DNA of 64,000 nt, from NCBI GenBank assembly GCA_049965795.1, contig JBMFVW010000003.1, forward strand, positions 1-64,000. Direction: 5' to 3'. A program made the position numbers and the translations under genes. Positions 62,469 through 64,000 of the stretch are shown here, piece by piece (position 1 is the stretch's first letter; every line of letters begins with the position of its first letter). The notes beneath the pieces are model-generated. The model was not told the DNA's origin. It saw only the letters and a list, made by a program, of their open reading frames with translations, and made no database searches. Source of the stretch: Acidulodesulfobacterium_A sp049965795. Its GTDB lineage: Bacteria; SZUA-79; Acidulodesulfobacterales; Acidulodesulfobacteraceae.

Positions 62469-63014
62469 ATGAACAAAAAAACAAAGGTAGGTCTTTCTAT
62501 TCTTGGTTTAGTTTTCGGTGTTTCCGCGGTTCTTTCCGGATGCGCGCCAAAAGTAACAAAAACATCTTCCAGTGCACTGCCGCCCGCAAAAAAACCTGCA
62601 GTAGCAGCCGTTAGACCGCAAACTCAACAGGTGCCTTCTTATATGAAAAAGTACCCGTGGCTTGCAAATTACAGCATTCAATCTAATTCCAACAACATCC
62701 ATTTTGCTTTCAACAAGTCTATTCTTACTCCGTTAGACAAAATGATACTTAAAAAGGATGCAATTTATCTTAAGTATAATCCGAATGTTGCTATTCAGAT
62801 TCAGGGAAACTGCGACAGAAGAGGTTCTGAAGCTTACAACCTTGCGCTTGGCTGGAGAAGGGCTAATGCAGCAAAAGCTTATCTTGAGGATCTTGGAGTA
62901 TCGGCAGACAGATTAAAAACAATCAGCTACGGTAAAGAAAAACCTTTATGCAGAGCGCATACGAGAGTATGTTATGCAATAAACAGAAGGGACCATTTCG
63001 CAGTCGCAAGATAA
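62469..63014 (+). CDS. pal: Peptidoglycan-associated OmpA-family lipoprotein (Pal)
   Basis: This 181-residue protein has a lipobox SAVLSGC with Cys25. A Pro/Ala-rich linker follows, then the OmpA-like peptidoglycan-binding domain (about 70-181) with NIHFAFNKSILTPLDKMILK and IQGNCDRRGSEAYNLALGWRRA, containing the Asp and Arg that bind diaminopimelate. The C-terminus is short by the last strand (ends HFAVAR). It tethers the outer membrane to the wall and normally works with TolAB, which are not in this window. AAGGAGAG precedes the ATG. Confidence 0.92.
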   Translation: MNKKTKVGLSILGLVFGVSAVLSGCAPKVTKTSSSALPPAKKPAVAAVRPQTQQVPSYMKKYPWLANYSIQSNSNNIHFAFNKSILTPLDKMILKKDAIYLKYNPNVAIQIQGNCDRRGSEAYNLALGWRRANAAKAYLEDLGVSADRLKTISYGKEKPLCRAHTRVCYAINRRDHFAVAR

Positions 63015-63040
63015 CAAAAAAAAATTAAAATTTTACCTGA

Positions 63041-63080
63041 ACCTCCGATAATTATATAATTATCGGAGGTTTATTTTTTT
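63041..63080 (+). terminator. Intrinsic terminator after pal
   Basis: A perfect 15-bp inverted repeat, ACCTCCGATAATTAT (63041-63055) / ATAATTATCGGAGGT (63056-63070), is followed by TTATTTTTTT. It begins 26 bp past the pal stop and also abuts the stop codon of the convergent bioC, so it may serve both. Confidence 0.9.
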
Positions 63081-63844
63081 GAAATAATTAAATATGCAAT
63101 TTTATAAGTGCAGTAAACCTTATTATCTTCATTGCGGTAATTTTTGTCGTAATTCTTTAAACCTTTTCTTAATAAACCGGTTTTATTATTATCATAAGTG
63201 TTTTTAGCACCGAGCAAATTTATTCTTTTTAATAAGCGCAATGAAGACTCCGCTATTTCCTTATATTCTATAATATCGCAGTATTCGATTTTTAAACCGG
63301 ATGCGTCTATTTTTTCTTTGTAACTGTCTATTTCGGGAAATTCATGAAATTTTAATGCGTTTTCATCATACTTAAAACTTTCTTTTAATTCTTTTAGCGT
63401 TCCTGAAATTAAAAAAGCAAATATCATTATTCCTTCGTTTTTTAAGGAATCTTTGCATCTTAATAAAAACGTATTTATATCGTTTAGCCAATGTATAGTT
63501 ATATTTGAAAATATGACATCGAATTTATGCGGTTTAAACGGCAGTAATTCCGCATCCCCGTTAATTAAGAAAGCATGACTATTTTTTTTTGCTTTATTTA
63601 TTAGACCTATGGCTATATCCAGTCCGAAGTATTTAAAACTGTTTTGATTTAATTTTTTTTTTAAGACATTATATCCTTGAGCAGTTCCGCACCCTATATC
63701 AAGGATTTTTAAAATTTTTCCTTTTTTTTTAAATTCTTTGATAGATTCAGATATCATTGCAAGAGTAATATTGTGATAAGAAGTGTGATTATCGTAATCT
63801 TCGGCACTTGAAAAATTTTTTTTAACTTTGTTTTTGTCTATCAT
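63071..63844 (-). CDS. bioC: Malonyl-ACP O-methyltransferase BioC
   Basis: This 257-residue SAM-dependent methyltransferase starts the biotin pimelate arm by methylating malonyl-ACP. The N-terminal KVKKNFSSAEDYDNHTSYHN is the BioC signature. The SAM motif is ILDIGCGTAQGYNVL (about 46-60), followed by NGDAELLPF and FDVIFSNITIHWLND. The BioC-specific FLISGTLKELKESF is near 145. It is on the same strand as a bioF-like gene 44 bp upstream and bioB 2 kb downstream. A terminator abuts its stop. Confidence 0.88.
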   Translation of the reverse strand: MIDKNKVKKNFSSAEDYDNHTSYHNITLAMISESIKEFKKKGKILKILDIGCGTAQGYNVLKKKLNQNSFKYFGLDIAIGLINKAKKNSHAFLINGDAELLPFKPHKFDVIFSNITIHWLNDINTFLLRCKDSLKNEGIMIFAFLISGTLKELKESFKYDENALKFHEFPEIDSYKEKIDASGLKIEYCDIIEYKEIAESSLRLLKRINLLGAKNTYDNNKTGLLRKGLKNYDKNYRNEDNKVYCTYKIAYLIISKK

Positions 63845-63888
63845 ATTTAAAAAATTATTAATTATTAAGTGAGCTTGCGACTGCTAAT

Positions 63889-64000
63889 TTACGGCTTAAC
63901 CTTACGGACTATCTCTTTTAAGACGTTTTTAAATAAAGTATCGTCTATGGTCAGGTTTATTCCGAGCCGCAATATCGCTTTGTTTTTGGCTACCGCCGGA
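63889..64000 (-). CDS. C-terminal end of a probable BioF-like aminotransferase (cut by window edge)
   Basis: The last 36 codons of a minus-strand gene enter from the right edge and stop at 63889. The peptide reads PAVAKNKAILRLGINLT followed by DDTLFKNVLKEIVRKV. This resembles the terminal small-domain strand of alpha-oxoamine synthases (PPtVP.g...LRi..T). 8-amino-7-oxononanoate synthase (BioF) would fit the bioC neighbour 44 bp downstream. Other fold-type I PLP enzymes end similarly, so the call is tentative. Confidence 0.4.
   Translation of the reverse strand, partial: PAVAKNKAILRLGINLTIDDTLFKNVLKEIVRKVKP

Overview
The window is an AT-rich stretch of a Gram-negative bacterial chromosome. 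Outer-membrane and envelope genes (pal, a TolC-type domain, mltG, a TraT-like lipoprotein, a beta-barrel protein) and the paired sigma-54 regulatory systems fit a deltaproteobacterial (Desulfobacterota-like) organism. That placement is inferred from gene content only. A run of exactly 100 N at 52682-52781 shows that this is a draft scaffold.

Layout. 1-4645 (minus): edge of a nucleotidyltransferase, DUF167 and SHOCT proteins, ccdA with a small CxxC membrane protein, and an unusual gene joining a TolC-like half to the C-terminal half of an RND pump. 4910-9106 (plus): beta-CASP RNase, PAS-GGDEF protein, small coiled-coil membrane protein. 9111-12806 (minus): malate dehydrogenase, cobalamin adenosyltransferase, transglutaminase-like protein, tRNA-Leu(CAG). 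12938-20464 (plus): rnr, ubiB-like kinase, ribF, a two-component pair. 20461-25986 (minus): xseB-ispA-dxs-tlyA-TPR operon. 26131-36465 (plus): membrane protein, DUF4388 protein, aroE, then pilB, pilT, pilC, pilS, pilR. 36502-48254 (plus): truA, then the classical rimP-nusA-infB-rbfA-nrnA-truB-rpsO-pnp cluster, an M16 peptidase and a membrane protein. 48383-51965 (plus): tetR plus DHA2 exporter, xseA. 52015-57379: a molybdate/tungstate uptake region, with a truncated modA remnant and terminator on plus, and modC, modB, modA and an outer-membrane protein on minus. 57517-62284 (minus): TraT-like lipoprotein, mltG, ruvX, bioB, cbpM and cbpA. 62469-64000: pal (plus), then bioC and the end of a bioF-like gene (minus).

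Two themes stand out. First, about ten intergenic copies of a hairpin-forming REP/MITE-like element (arms AAAAGGTGTCAGATT / AATCTGACACCTTTT) are scattered through the window. Every copy whose direction can be read points the same way, regardless of gene strand. A second palindromic module (GGnACAGAATT / AATTCTGTnCC type) is nested in or next to some of them, and repeat sequence supplies the 3' ends of truB and possibly xseA. Second, three near-identical palindromic sites resembling the ModE operator lie in the molybdate region. Two overlap the -10 box of matching promoters, one before the outer-membrane protein gene and one before the modA remnant. This suggests a metal-oxyanion regulon that includes an outer-membrane component.
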